A stretch of DNA of 64,000 nt from Pomphorhynchus laevis (GCA_012934845.2 WNNJ02001985.1:1-64000); one strand, 5' to 3'; positions 33,205 to 45,110 are shown, numbered from the stretch's first letter. Numbers and translations: made by a program. Notes: generated from the sequence alone by a model not told the origin.

Positions 33205-35644
33205 CACGGGGATCAGAGCCCCCAACCGATCCAACACGCCGCCTTCCGACTGAACCACCCGGGGTCTTTCACCCCCGAAGAATCCAATCGGCGCGGACTA
33301 TGCTGGGTAAACGAGAGACGAGGAGCTTAAGAAACCTTAGCCTTTGCTCTGTGAGACGTCCTCTTGAAAAGAACACTAATCCCGAGATAGCCCAAGTGCC
33401 CCCAGAGGCGCACCTGGGCTTTCCCTATCAACGACAGATGCTAGGCCTCTTTCAGAACCCACCTAGCTTTCTTCATGATACGTTTGAGTCTATCCAGGTC
33501 AGCTTTCGCCGACCAGTTCACCGTAACGGTGAACCCCATGTATTTTACCCGACTTGTAAAGGTAGGGATGGGTTCAGAGGCAAATATGGAGAAGAGTGAA
33601 GATAGTGCTAGTCTCTTACGTTTTTTCTTTGTTGCAGGGGAGCCATTAAAGACTACCACCTGCAATTTTGCGGAGTTTAAAATAAGATTGGATTAGGGTA
33701 GCTGGTCTTTTAATCTTGGAAAGAAACGGCTGATGTCAGAGACTACGTCTTTACACCTGCGTCCAGTAAACAGGGCTGTGGTGTCATCAGCGTACACCAC
33801 AAGACGTTGTTCACGTAAAAATATTTTAAATAGATTAATGGAGGCAGCAAGATACAAGATTGAAGAAAGTAGTGAACTTTGAGGCACACCCGTAATAGGT
33901 AGAACTGACGCGCATTAGGGTCGTCTTCATAATAAAATCGCTTGGTGTACAGCAGTATCTCCACCCTGTTAAATATTCTCGCAGGCAACCCGAGGGACCT
34001 GAGAGAAGAGATCACAAAGGGAATGGAGATACGGTCAAATGCAGCAGAAACGTCGAGGAAAACAGCCACTACAAGACGATGGCTATTATCCCGACAAAAC
34101 TCCTCCATCTCACCTATTGATGAATGGACCGAGCGACCTTTAACGAACTCATAAAAACCAGGAGAGATCAAATTACGCCTAATCAAATGGTCGCGGATTT
34201 TACGCGCAAGCGCTTTTTCGTAAATCGACACGAGGGCATTTTGAATCGAAATGGGTCGCAGATCTTTAGGGCATGAGCAGGATTTTTTCTTAGGAATAAA
34301 AACTCTCTTACTAATATTGATGCCTGCTTCATCGGATTGGGAGACTAGAAGCATTGTGACGGCCACTTTTCTTCTCTGATCGGCTGTCAAAAGCTGATAA
34401 ACTCGAGAGGAAAGCAGAGCGACAGATTCGGAGGTGCCTGGAAGTGGACCATAGGAGTTAAGGATATCTGTTACAGATGTCCCTACTCCTGGAGTCACCC
34501 CAAGGCGGGATTGGTTGAGGTGATTGAGTGGCTCCATAGTTATGAAAGGCTAGTAACTCCTCCAAAACCTTTTCAAGGCCTATCTTACCAATCCGACCCA
34601 ATGCTCTATCCTTCCAACACACAAACTTCTCCTTCCTAAATATATTCCAGAAGGAAGACTGAGACGGGTTAAAACGAGCAATATTCGTCTTATCCCTACT
34701 CAGTTGGAACCTATATCTAGTGCTGTAGTATTCATTCGAGAGGGTTTTGTCTGGCGGAAGCAGAGATATTAGGAAGTTTCAGCAATTTAGCTAGGACCTT
34801 GAGTTTGTCAGAGTGGAATTGTATAAGCGACCTTTATAGGTAGTCGATAAAATCACGGTAGCTTGCGAAGAGAGGTAGGTATTGAATTCGGTTAAACTCT
34901 CATTTTCTATTCTGGGGAAGAGGCGGATAGCCGCCTGAAAGAAGGCAACTCTAATCGGATCAAAGTGAAACCTCCTTCTTAGCAACGTATCTTCCTCTAT
35001 CTTCCAACGAATGATGTCATGAGAGGTGGTCAACTATTGACGCGACTGCTCCGTGCAGAGGGGTTTAAGCAACCACCTCGAGTGAAGCAGTAAAATGTCG
35101 AGGATTGAATTTGTTGATGTGCAATGAAAGGTGGGTGCATGTGGTTTGTGAATAAGATAACCGTTCCTAGCTCTGCGAAGTGATGCGTTGATCCAACGAC
35201 CAGTTATGTCGTTAAAGGCCCTAGTATCATGTCATAGCCGCTGTCGATAATACCATCCAAGAGGTTACGATTATTGTGGATCTCCCCTGGACGAATGTAA
35301 ACATTGGTTAGACTAAGGCGTTTACCGTTCTTACTGAGTGAAACTACCAGACAAGACAGGGTTGGACATGAGTAGTTTAGCAAGAGGGAGTACCTTAATT
35401 AGCACTAGACTAAGGTCAAGAGTCCTTGATATGAAAAGGATTGAGGTGGGGTTATGTACGGAGTATAGTGGGAACAAATATGCTTTGGGATAAATCGAGT
35501 AATTTCCTGAGTGAGACGGATAACTCGCGTCTTCTGAAGGACTATAACATCTGCGTCTCTACCAGATAAAAGTCTAAGGTAAGAAGAACCTCCCAAATTC
35601 CACTGAATTATATTCAGTGGAAAAGGCTCGGGTTTACTCACCAT
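33205..35644 (-). pseudogene. LINE-J copy 8 ORF2 (endonuclease and RT)
   Basis: The endonuclease start (MVSKPEPFPLN) is open for 79 codons and then decays. The stretch 34537-33743 (264 codons) gives the RT fingers and palm: PKDLRPISIQNALVSIYEK, GFYEFVKGRSVHSSIGEM and VAVFLDVSAAFDRISI (motif A). Motif B is frameshifted. Further down are QRLVVYADDTTALFTGRRC (motif C), VKYMGFTVTVNWSAKADL (motif E), and the C terminus in other frames to about 33205. No RNase H is seen. Multiple frameshifts and stops make it a pseudogene. Confidence 0.82.
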
Positions 35645-36978
35645 TGTGTCAGATAAGTTGGATGGGGGAAGCCAACCTAGGTAGAGCTAGGTGCGGGAAG
35701 GGTTGCCCCTTCCCGCCACTAGCCCCATTCAGGGTCAGAGCCCCCTGGGCAATATCATAGTTCCCAACGAGGAGGCCCCTTTTATCTTGTAGCAATTTCC
35801 CCATCTTAAGGGGAGGAGCCGTTCGTGCTGAGGCACCACGTTTTTTTGATTTAGGCCTTACTATAGCTGGCTCCAACGGCACTGAAGCTGAGATAAGGAA
35901 AGCCGCCAGAAGGAGGGGGGCATCATTCTCTCAATATGTGCCAAAATAACTTTCTTATTATTGTCAATTAGAGATAATATGTCCGAGTTTGACATTCTGT
36001 CTGCCGGCGCAGAAACGGATGCGTAGTCTTTTGAAGTAGGGGTCGACTTGGCAGAGAATCTTCTTTGATAGTCTTTGAAGATTCGGCAGCGTCGCGACCA
36101 CGCGGGGTGGTCTCCCCCGCAATTGATACAGGCAGGAGGGGTCACACACCTCTCCCCCTTAGACATATTATCGCATGAAGTAAGTCCACAAACTCCACAT
36201 ATTTTTTCACGCGAACAAGACGAGGCCCAGTGCCCCCAACTATGGCATAGGTTGCAATGTGGATAAGTAAACGAGTCTTGATCAACCAGGGTAAACCTTA
36301 AGTTATACCCCCCCAGGAAAAGGTTACTCGCGGCCTTGGATAACAACAGAGCATTATCTAAATCTGCCGTGCAAAAGGCAATCGGGAGTACATCTCCTGT
36401 TTTCGACTTAAGGCCTCTTATTGAGTCCAATTTATAGGTCTTACGAAGGAGGTCAAAATCTTCCTCTTCGAGGTGAGGAGGTAGTTCGTAATTTTTAGGG
36501 TCGCCTGAATAGGCTTTAACAATACCGTTCCTATGTGGGATATGCTCTTCTTAAAAAACTGTTCGTAGGCGTCCAACAGAGCAGGGGAAGCAAATGAAAC
36601 TTTGACAGTGTTTACATACGTTCTCACAGAATTAAAGACCATTCTTCCGGGGTAGTCTTTAACGAAGGTACGGAGAAAGACAGTAAATAATCTGTGCCTT
36701 TCTATAGGTTTTGTAGTTGTGATAATCGCCAAATTATTAAGTTTTGGAATAGGGGGAAGTTTTCCCGAGTCAGATGCTGAGTTAGAAACAAATTTACTAA
36801 CCTTAGGATCGTTGATTGTCATTATAGTGGAAAGTATACCTTTTTCGAGAGATTTCGTTCCAAAATCGAAGATTTCTGAAGCATTTTTGCAGGAGCTTTG
36901 ATGCTCCGACGCACACAAAACGTTGTTACTTGTACACATTTTTTGATTCCGACGTAAAGTAGTTTTTGATTCTTCCAT
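35634..36978 (-). pseudogene. LINE-J copy 8 ORF1
   Basis: Two open stretches (36978-36418 and 36430-35861) overlap with one frameshift, and a third piece (35882-35649) holds the tail. The start is either MEESKTTLRRNQK or the internal MCTSNNVL, which matches copy 4. The domains are an N-terminal conserved region (PPIPKLNNLAIITTTKPIE), an RRM-like part (MVFNSVRTYVNTVKVSF), LPIAFCTADLDNALLL, and knuckles CNLCHSWGHWASSC, CGVCGLTSC and CINCGGDHPAWSRRC. DRMSNSDILSLIDNNKK and a basic tail KKRGASARTAPPLKMGKLL follow. The frame shift lies in the centre of the protein. Confidence 0.85.
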
Positions 36979-36990
36979 AACTAAAATAAC

Positions 36991-37389
36991 ACAACAGTTT
37001 CTCTTTTATGAGGTTCACAAATTGTGTACAGTTTTTGCCGACATCGTTTATTGTCAGTTTCTATACAAAAAATTTTTCAATTATATTTTTATGTTCAGCT
37101 GTATCTCCAGGGTATCGTCTAGTCCTGTGGCTTCTTCGTAATATATTATCCGTCTTTATAGATTATAATAATATTTAAAGTATTTAATTGATGCATTTCA
37201 TCCGTTTCTTAGGATTGTGTTATTTGACCAGAGAAATACTTTGGGATCGTTGCCTTTATGATTATTTAGGTTACATACTGATTAATACGCGAACAACAGT
37301 ACACGATTCAATTTTCTTAATGCTGGATGGTGTGTAAGTGTAACCACGTTTTTATGTATCTAATTTCTTTTGTTGATAAGCCAAAACAT
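36991..37389. other. Unassigned spacer
   Basis: About 400 bp between LINE-J copy 8 and PLE-5. Only A+T-rich sequence is seen, with no motif or long repeat. It may include 5' untranslated sequence of either element. Confidence 0.5.
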
Positions 37390-38870
37390 CATTTCTTCTG
37401 ATTTTATTAAGTTGTTCATGTTTAATTTTATTTTGATAAATAAAATTTGCAATTCGTTATATAATGACTTGAATGCTTACTTTGGCAAGTTGATAAATAG
37501 TAAAAGCTTAAATACATCAAAGATAAACATTTGGAAAACTTATATATTTGATAAAATTAGAGAGAACATGAAAATATAAATTTGTTCGATTAAATAATGA
37601 TTCTACAGCTACTCGACAAAGCGAGTTTAATAGATTCCTACGGCAGTTGTTTTCTAAAGGAAAAATTTCTGATAAGTTTCTTAAATCTTATCTTTCAAAA
37701 TATGCTAAACCAGGATTTTTATACTTATTGCCGAAAACTCACAAAGTTCAACACAGTGCAAGACCAATTGTTGCTTCATATTCTACTTTTTCTTATAAAA
37801 TTTCAAAGTTTATTGCTACCACTTTACGATTTCATATAACTGATAGTCATTTATCATACATTAAAAATTGACCTCATTTTTCTCGTTTAATCCGTGGACA
37901 ACGCTCGTGAACATTTATTGTTTACAGCTGACATCAATTCCCTTTACACTAACGTTCCGCTCTCTGATGCTATAAACATTGCAGCTGATATATTAGCTCT
38001 TAACCCACCTTGTGATATTCTTCTTAATCATGAAGATAGGCATACTCTCCTTACAATGTGTACCAGTCGTTGTAATTTTATTTTTGTATCTGTAATGTGG
38101 GATCAGATAGATGGATTGGCAATGGGCAACCCTATTGCTCCTGTATTGTCCGAGTTATACATGAGGAATTGGGAAAATTATTTTGTCAATAGTATTGATG
38201 GAGTTGTCAGGTGGTTTCGTTATGTCGATGATGTTTTTTTGGTTGCTCAGAATTGCGTTACACAGGATTTCCATACCCATACGCTAAATTCTAAGGATTT
38301 TCGAATTCAACGGTGTGTTGCTTCTGAATCTAATGTGGGTATACCTTTTCTCGATGTCTTGATTAAGCGGGTTTATTCTTCTATACTTCAAACATGTGTT
38401 TATCAAAACTTTGGTACAGGGCCATATATTGTTTCGTGGACTTCAAACGTTCCAACTAATTGGCTGATTTCCGTTGCTACGTCACATAAACTACGTTGCA
38501 GGCTTATCTGTTCTAAATATAACTTAATTTGTGAAGGAGAAAAAGCTATCACACAATTTACTAAAAAGTGGTTTTCTGCTTTGGGCTATTAAGAAAGCTA
38601 AATTTAAATCTTTACATCATGTAGGAATACTGTTCGTTAGTAACAAGTGGAATTCAGTATTTTCAAAGTTTATTAACAATAACATAAAAAATAGTTGTAT
38701 TAACAAAGTGAACATTTTTAACAGAAAATTACCTAAACTTTACATTTTTAAGCGCAAACCAGATTTTAACAAAGATGCCATTGTTTATAAAATACCTTGT
38801 AAAGAATACGAACAGGTATATGTTGGATATAAGCTAGCAGCTAGCGAAAGATAAAACTTTTTTTTTCTGT
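37390..38870 (+). mobile_element. PLE-5: Penelope-like element with start of GIY-YIG
   Basis: The order on the plus strand is as follows. First a decayed N-terminal part (KISDKFLKSYLSKYAKPGFL, LLPKTHKVQHSARPIVASYS), then the RT with FTADINSLYTNVPLSDAIN (motif A), WDQIDGLAMGNPIAPVLSE (motif B), RWFRYVDDVFLVAQN (motif C) and SNVGIPFLDVLIKRV. The thumb contains TNWLISVATSHKLRC. The C-terminal linker to about 38850 ends with AIVYKIPCKEYEQVYVGYK, the start of a GIY-YIG domain, where the copy stops. The palm stretch 37894-38592 is open for 232 codons. A few breaks are present and both ends are incomplete. It is related to PLE-6. Confidence 0.87.
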
Positions 38871-39189
38871 TAATCCAACCCCCGAAATCTCAATCATTAC
38901 AAAAATATATAAATTTTGGACTAGCATTTACAAAGATTTTATTGATCTATCAATTATCGTGCTATGATTGCAGTAAGATAAATGTAAGTCAGAGATTAAA
39001 AATTTGATAAGCAAATTTTACTACATAAATACAATCTTAAGTAATGCACCGTATTCTTTATATTCATGAATACATTTAAAAATCGATTAATGTCAATTAC
39101 TAACAAATACAATTAGAAAAAAATGAATTGAAAAAATTAAAATAATGTAATTACAGAAAAAAATTGTATAGTTTGTGATATTTCAGTAT
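38871..39189. other. Unassigned A+T-rich spacer
   Basis: About 320 bp of A/T runs between PLE-5 and the end of the family B element. Nothing recognisable. Confidence 0.6.
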
Positions 39190-41325
39190 CGTTAAGTTGG
39201 AAGGTTTCCGTCTCGAGCGACCTCTAACAGGCACGCTGCATTTCCCCGCTGCACTGCACAGCTTAAACGCTGCAAGATGAAATTGGCAGCTCTTCGATCA
39301 TCTGTTGCCACCACCAACATATTGCCCAGTTTTGTCAAAAAATTTTAAGTTATCGGCCCGGCAGCACCAATTGTGTCGATCGCTAACGGCATAAATTTAT
39401 ATTGCGATTCGTCAATACATGTATATTTGGCCTTATTTCGATCCTCTGCCAATCTAGCAACCTCCCCGGCCCAAGAGACCGCACTAGGCAAATAACTGGC
39501 AGCAAGAATGTTGGGACACGTGAAGTCTCATACTAGCAGACGTCCCCTTTCCCATGGGACTAGTGAAGCACCGTCCGGTATCTTTCCGTCGTTTCTGCAG
39601 AGCCCGATTGATTCAAGGCGGGACGGGACACCGGCTGTTGCAAGGGCGCTACGGATAAGTGTGTTTACAGCACTGTGCCGATTGTGCCGAGAAACCACTC
39701 TGGGGCAGTCTAGCCCGTGAATACCAGAGGGGTCTGATACGACGCCGCACTCACACTTAAATGAAACCGAGTTGAGAATACCGAGGCGGAGGGCTGATGC
39801 AAGACAGATTGAACTGTCGTCTAGTTTTGTGCCCATCGAAGCTATCGGTAGGGCATTAAGGAATGCGCCAGACCATCTGGTAGACGCGGCTAGCAAGCGG
39901 GCCCGATCTTTGGGAAAGGCACATTAAGCTGCCAGGTGTCGGAATTCCTTCTTAACAATGGGGCTGTCCAACGTTTTTGCAAGGTTGTATCCGTTGGAAC
40001 AGTCAGGTCGAATTTAGTGGTCCAACTCTGACGCCGTTCGGTAGTTAAGGTCACTAGTGCCTGAGCGATTTGCCAAATGCTCTGGGATTAATAGCGCAGT
40101 TAAGTCCTTCGTGCGCGAAACAGATGAACAAAAGGCCGGTATAGATAACTCTTCCGCACGCAAAACACCCAGTCCACTCATCTTAACAGGTAGCGAGGCT
40201 TGACGCCAGGCTATGTCAGAGAGCCTGAGGTTAAGGATTTCCTCCAGAGAACTGCGAACTTCCACGTCGAAGGCTTTCACGAGGCCGCTTGTATAACACG
40301 GTGCGCAGCGTAAAAGGAAGTTGATCTTTGGCAGCGTCAAACAATGTCGAAGTATAAAAAAGCCTTCGTGATTCCCAAGTTTTGAGAGCTTTCGGCCTAC
40401 CTGCTGAAGTTGTGTGATAGCCGATTCCAAGAACATATCGAGGTGAAATCCGGCGCAAAGCGGAGCGCCTAGCAAGTCCGCGGATGACACATCACAGACT
40501 TTTACGTTTGGCATTATATCAAGTAGAGGTTGAATATAGGTACCGCTTTTAGAAATCACTTGGCATTTGTCTGGCCGTAAGAACAATCCAATTTTTGCTC
40601 CTTGAGTTCGAATGTGTTCGATATCATTGATTAGAGTGAAAACTTCTCCCCCTATGCAGCAGTCATCCAGTTACCAAACAGCTAATGGTGACAAAAGGCT
40701 GTGGGTCAGACTTTTGATGGTAAGTGAGAACAGGAGAGGACCGAGAAAATCCCCTTGTTGTACTCCCTCTTTTGAATCAATACCATTGTCCTCGAAGAGA
40801 AATATGCTTGGGTAATCGTAGCACATTTCCACGAAGTCCTGGATCGCCGGGAATTCCTTCTTCATAACCTGAAGGACTGCGCCCCAGCTGATTGAGTTAA
40901 AAGCATTTTCGAAGTCTAACTTCACCATCGCTGAATTGCCTACCAAACCGTGTTCAGCAAAACATCTCGCTGCATGAATTGCGGCCTCGACACCCCCAGG
41001 CACACCGACGCCAAGTTGATTTGGAAGAAGCGTGTCAACCACTCTCTCGGTAGCAAATCTGCAAGCCACCTTAGCGGCTAGCCTGCGGAAGGTACACCCA
41101 ACAGCTATAGGTCTGACTCCACCGTCCCCTTTTACGAAAGCCAAAAGCTTGGCTCCGCATAATATAGGTCTGATCGAGGTTGCTATTTTACCCGCAAGGA
41201 TGTTAATTGTTAGCTCACAAATAGATTTCAGTAGTGTCTCATGCGACACCACTCGAACGACTAACCAGGTCACGTAGATGAGAAGGACTTAGGCCATCAG
41301 CGCCCCCAGCAGAAGACGGTGTAAG
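39190..41325 (-). pseudogene. Family B retroelement: RT with C-terminal zinc and nuclease-like domain
   Basis: On the minus strand, ADGLSPSHLRDLV (about 41310) leads into an RT: VKGDGGVRPIAVGCTFRR, NQLGVGVPGGVEAAIHAAR, VKLDFENAFNSISW (motif A) and GVQQGDFLGPLLFSLTIKS (motif B). Then come LRPDKCQVISKSG and LLGAPLCAGFHLDMFL, followed by DIAWRQASLPVKMSGLGVL. The C-terminal part (39896 to 39190) has CECGVVSDPSGIHGLDC, RHNRHSAVNTLIRSALATAG, DDGKIPDGA and GRLLVWDFTCP, and then a conserved end equivalent to DRRAANFILQRLSCAVQRGN. The PDG/WDFTC pattern suggests a PD-(D/E)XK-like nuclease, as in R2-type elements; this is inference. The open stretches are 40671-41273, 40014-40586 and 39528-39896. It has several frameshifts. 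Confidence 0.78.
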
Positions 41326-41986
41326 GTAGCTGTTGAGTCCGATTCAGGTCTAGGTCAATTCTTCTGGCAAAGTCAGCAACCACCCCAGTCACACGAGGTA
41401 ACTGAGGTGCTACTGCTTGCCAGCCTTGTGTCACTGCCATAAAGATAGTAACCACTCGACGGAAGAAGAGCTGGTACCATTCCCTTGCCACATTGTAATC
41501 CAGCTCTTCGTCCGTCATTGCTTTCAGCATCCCAAGATAGGCGGCCAGCTCGTGTGTATCTCGTGGTTTAGCTCTCGGGTTGTTCAAAGCAGCTTCAATT
41601 CGGGTGATAATCTCCGCGGTATCATCCTTGGTAAAGGCGTTCTTTTGAACCGGGGCCATAGTTATATCAGCGGTTGACTGAGTCCGCACTTTGGATTGCA
41701 GATCATGCACATTGCGTTCCAGGCGAGCTATAGCATGCATTATTTGTTCCAGCATGTTCTGTTGTTCTGGAAGCATGGTCTCTGATGATGGTTGTGCTCG
41801 AAAGACTGAAATGTTCGAAGTTGATCGTTTCGTTGTTAAATTGATGACGAGTCTAAAATTTCTGCTGTCTTCCTTCCTGCTTTGTTGGCGATGCTTGCAC
41901 GAGTTAGAAGAGCAAATTTCAAGGTATTTATAGCCTGTGAAATTGACACGTGATATAGTGTGGGAATAAGCTGTGCTCTTGTGCAA
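41326..41986 (-). CDS. Unknown ORF upstream of the family B element
   Basis: The frame is open for about 229 codons in all (stop at 41297, inside the family B side). The protein is not recognised. An internal start MLPEQQNMLEQ (about 41777) is more plausible than the upstream one. From there it shows a short coiled-coil-like helix (MHAIARLERNVHDLQSKV), an Ala/Glu-rich helix (AEIITRIEAALNNPRAKPR), LAAYLGMLKAMTDEELDYN and a hydrophobic helix region (WYQLFFRRVVTIFMAVTQGW). The last about 58 residues before QLPYT are repeated almost exactly at 42690-42962, where the protein continues with a basic tail. It could be ORF1 of the family B element, part of another mobile element, or a host gene fragment. 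The function is unknown. Confidence 0.5.
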
Positions 41987-42689
41987 GATGGTAGAAGACA
42001 GATGATAGAGTTATGATAATTTTTAACTGCATATCATTATATTATACTTCAAATTTGTTTCGACAGTACAATAAATCAGTAGAAAGTCAATGTAAAAAGA
42101 CGTTTCCTGATACATCTAGGTAATTAGCATCTTGTAATCACTAGATGGTTTCTTAAGCGGAATTTAAACCAATTTAGTTCCGGAAGCATGTTCTACTTGC
42201 CAAGAAACAAGAATATATTAACAATGTAAGTATATTCCCCGATTATTGCCTGTGAAGCAAGTAATCTGATTGTGACAAACATTGTACAAATGCTGTATCA
42301 CTAAAAGTATTTATATATTCGAATAGAGAACATATTTCAGTTATGTCTAATGAACATATTTACTTTTGTTATCTGTAGTAAAGAGAGGATAAATGCAATC
42401 ATCATTTTCAGCCTATAGGGAGTAAAGAACTTGGTTCAAATAAGACCCCTACCAGCTTCAATGATGATTGCATTTAAGACGGAGCTTTCTCTGAGGGCGT
42501 ACGCCTATTCAAAGTGCAGGTTGATCTTAACGACCCCAGTCACTTGAGCGCTCGTTTTCTCATATAGAACTCCATGCCTTCCTCTTATACTAGCAGATCT
42601 AAAACTTAAAAACAAACCTCGCTTACCCCAGAGGTGGAAAAAAAGAAATACAATTTCTTTTTATTTACAACACAAAACAACAAATCTCC
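41987..42689. other. Unassigned spacer with a strong hairpin
   Basis: About 700 bp without a coding frame. It holds the hairpin listed separately at 42391-42475 and nothing else recognisable. Confidence 0.6.
42391..42475. ncRNA. 85-nt hairpin, pre-miRNA-like or small inverted repeat
   Basis: The perfect 16-bp arms AAATGCAATCATCATT (42391-42406) and AATGATGATTGCATTT (42460-42475) continue into an imperfect stem (AGCCTATAGGG against CCCCTACCAGCT). This gives about 30 paired positions and a short loop. The size and shape fit a microRNA precursor or a MITE end. There is no evidence of expression. Confidence 0.4.
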
Positions 42690-42962
42690 TCATTTGCGCT
42701 TTTTCCTGGAGTTCTGTGGCTTATTGTTCTGTGTTCTTACCGCCAAACTGTTATTATTATCCCGAGAGAATAGATGCTGGGTGTAAGGTAGCTGTTGAGG
42801 CCGATTCAGGTCTAGGCCAATTCTTCTGGCAAAGTCAGCAACCACCCCAGTCACACGAGGTAACTGAGGTGCTACTGCTTGCCAGCCTTGTGTCACTGCC
42901 ATAAAGATAGTAACCACTCGACGGAAGAAGAGCTGGTACCATTCCCTTGCCACATTGTAATC
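42690..42962 (-). pseudogene. Second copy of the unknown ORF, 3' end with basic tail
   Basis: The frame (87 codons) repeats AREWYQLFFRRVVTIFMAVT through DLNRPQQLPYT from the ORF at 41326. It then differs, continuing QHLFSRDNNNSLAVRTQNN and a basic end NSRKKRK that could act as a nuclear signal. The left boundary coincides exactly with the broken 3' side of LINE-J copy 9 (at 42963). It shows the probable true C terminus of the unknown protein. Confidence 0.6.
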
Positions 42963-45110
42963 TAGGAAAGTGCAGTAGTCTAGCTAGGACCTTGAGTTTT
43001 GTCGGAGTGGGACTGAAAATGCGACCTTTATAGGTAGTCGAGAGAAACGCGGTGGCTTGCGAAAAGAGATGGAAATTAAATTCGGTTAAACTCTCATTAC
43101 CAATTCGAGGGAAGCGTTGGATAGCTGCCCGGAAGAAGGCCACTCTGATAGGGTCAAAGTGGAATCTTATACGAAGCAGCGAATCCTCCTCTATCCGCCA
43201 ACGAATTAGATCATGAGAGGTGGACAGATGTTGACGCGATTGCTCCGTACAGAGGGGTTAAAACAATCACTTCTCATGTAGCAATAGTAAGTCGAGGAGT
43301 GAATTCGTTGATATGCAATGAAAGGCTGGGGACGGTGGTTTATGAATAAGATAACCGTTCCTGGCTCTGCGGAGTGCTGCATTAATCCAACGACCAGTTC
43401 TGTCGTTGAAGTCACCTAGTACCATGTCATAGCCGCCGTCAATAATCCCATCCAGGAGGTCACGGTTCTTGTGAATCTCTCCTGGACGAATGTAAACGTT
43501 GGCAAGACTGAGGCGTTTACCATTCTTAACGAGTGACACAACTAGACAAGACAGGGCTGGACAAGAGTAGTTTAGCAAGATGGAAGATCTTAAAGAGCAC
43601 TTAACTAAGGTCAAGAGTCCTTGAGAAGAAAGAGAGTGAGACGGGGTTATGTACGGAGTAAAGTTGGAATATATGTGCTTAGGGATAAATCGAATAATGT
43701 CCTGGGGAGACGGATAGACCGCGTCTTCTAAAGGACTATAACATCTGCGTCTCTACCAGTTTAAAGTCTCAGGGCAGAAGCACCTCCCGAATTTCACTGA
43801 AGAATATTCAGTGAAAAAGGCTCAGGCTTACTCACCATTGCGTTAAATTAGTTGGAAGGGGGATGCCAACCTAGACAGAGCTAGGTGCAAGAGGGTTCCC
43901 CCCCCTTGCCACTAGCCCCGACCTGTGTCGGACCCCCAGGCAGTATCTTCATTTCCCAGAGAGGCATTCAAACTCAGCAACTTCCCGATCTTGATTGGTG
44001 GAGTAGATCGAGCTGACCCGCCACGCTTCTTAGAGCGGGGGTATTTAATAATTCGGCAGGAACAGGTGCCACCGTGGGCGTGCCCACAAGAGAGGACACC
44101 AAGGGCATCAAAAATGCGTGAAGTTCGTTAATAATAGACTTCTTCTGTTTTGCTAGTAGATGAAGAATGTCATTATTGGACATTCGATCAGGATGAGCAG
44201 CGGCAGCAGAATACGATTTCGAAATAGGTCTAGAGAATTTCTGTTTGTAAGCCTTGAACATGGTGCACTTTCTTGACCATGCGGGGTGCACTCCACCACA
44301 GTTAACGCAAGAGGTGTAGCTAAGCATTTATCGTTATTAACCAGGTGCGGGCAATCCTCCTTGTCGCACACACGACAAATCAGAGAACGAGCACAGGAGG
44401 ACAACCAATGCCCCCAGCCATGGCATTTCCGGCAATGGGGTAAGTGAGGGTGTCCTCGTTAATCATCATGAATTTCAGATTAAACCCATAAAAGGGTTAA
44501 TTGCTGAAGAGGTAAGCAGGTGCCCATTGTCCAAATCAGTATCGGCAAAGGCAACTGGGAGTGGGTCACCGCCTTTACCCAGCACCTGCCTGATAGAAAA
44601 TAATTTAAATTGTTTCTTTAGTTGTTCAACATCCTCGTCGGAATTGAAGGACGGATAATTTGAGACTCTTACAGTGCATTTCAGCGGCAGAATGGAAATA
44701 GATCCAAGATAAGAAAGATTAATAGAAAAGTATTTTCGGTAATCGTCAAGAATGACACCATTGGCGAAGGACACCCTGAGAGTGTTCTCAAGGGCTTTAA
44801 CAGAGTTAAAACAAACTCTGTTCTTGACCATGAGGGCAAATTCGCGAAGAAACGTGCCAAAAAGGGCGTGTTTTTGAATTGGTTTGGATGCTTTGATTAC
44901 GCATAAGTGTGCTAGTTTTGCAACAGGAGGGAAGTACTCCTCCACTCCATTTTTTGAAACACAAACATTACTAACCTTGATAAGTCCAGAGTCTTTTCCA
45001 GAAGGATTACTTATTTTACTTTGAGAATCATTTGAAATCGCAGTAAAATTCGCAGTAGAATTGCATCAATCAAAATCTTTTGATAGCTCCGACATGCCTC
45101 CAAAATTTTT
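42963..45110 (-). pseudogene. LINE-J copy 9: ORF1 and endonuclease, 3' part missing
   Basis: ORF1 starts near 45095 (MSELSKDFD) and is open at 44945-44475 (PPVAKLAHLCVIKASKPIQ, KCTVRVSNYPSFNSDEDVE, LPVAFADTDLDNGHLL). The knuckle region is shifted (ICRVCDKEDCPHLVNNDKC, CVNCGGVHPAWSRKC), and DRMSNNDILHLLAKQKKSI follows. ORF2 starts at 43838 with the 11-nt overlap. The endonuclease stretch 43614-43267 has YIRPGEIHKNRDLLDGIID and LGDFNDRTGRWINAALRRA. The copy stops at 42963 in the linker after the endonuclease, so it is 3'-truncated, which is unusual for a LINE and implies later rearrangement. Confidence 0.85.

Larger units (their letters stand above)
33050..36990 (-). mobile_element. LINE-J copy 8: near full-length
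   Basis: At about 3.9 kb this is one of the two longest LINE-J copies. ORF1 lies at about 36978-35634, ORF2 runs from the ATG at 35644 to about 33205, and a 3' untranslated part reaches about 33050. All domains are present in order, but the endonuclease and RT carry several frameshifts and stops. Bases 34945-35699 are almost identical to 1-755. The 5' end lies just upstream of the start of ORF1. It is inactive. Confidence 0.85.

Noticed and set aside
39190-41325. Calling family B an R2 element
   Set aside because: The C-terminal nuclease-like region is reminiscent, but the RT motifs and N-terminal region do not clearly match R2, and no rDNA target is nearby.
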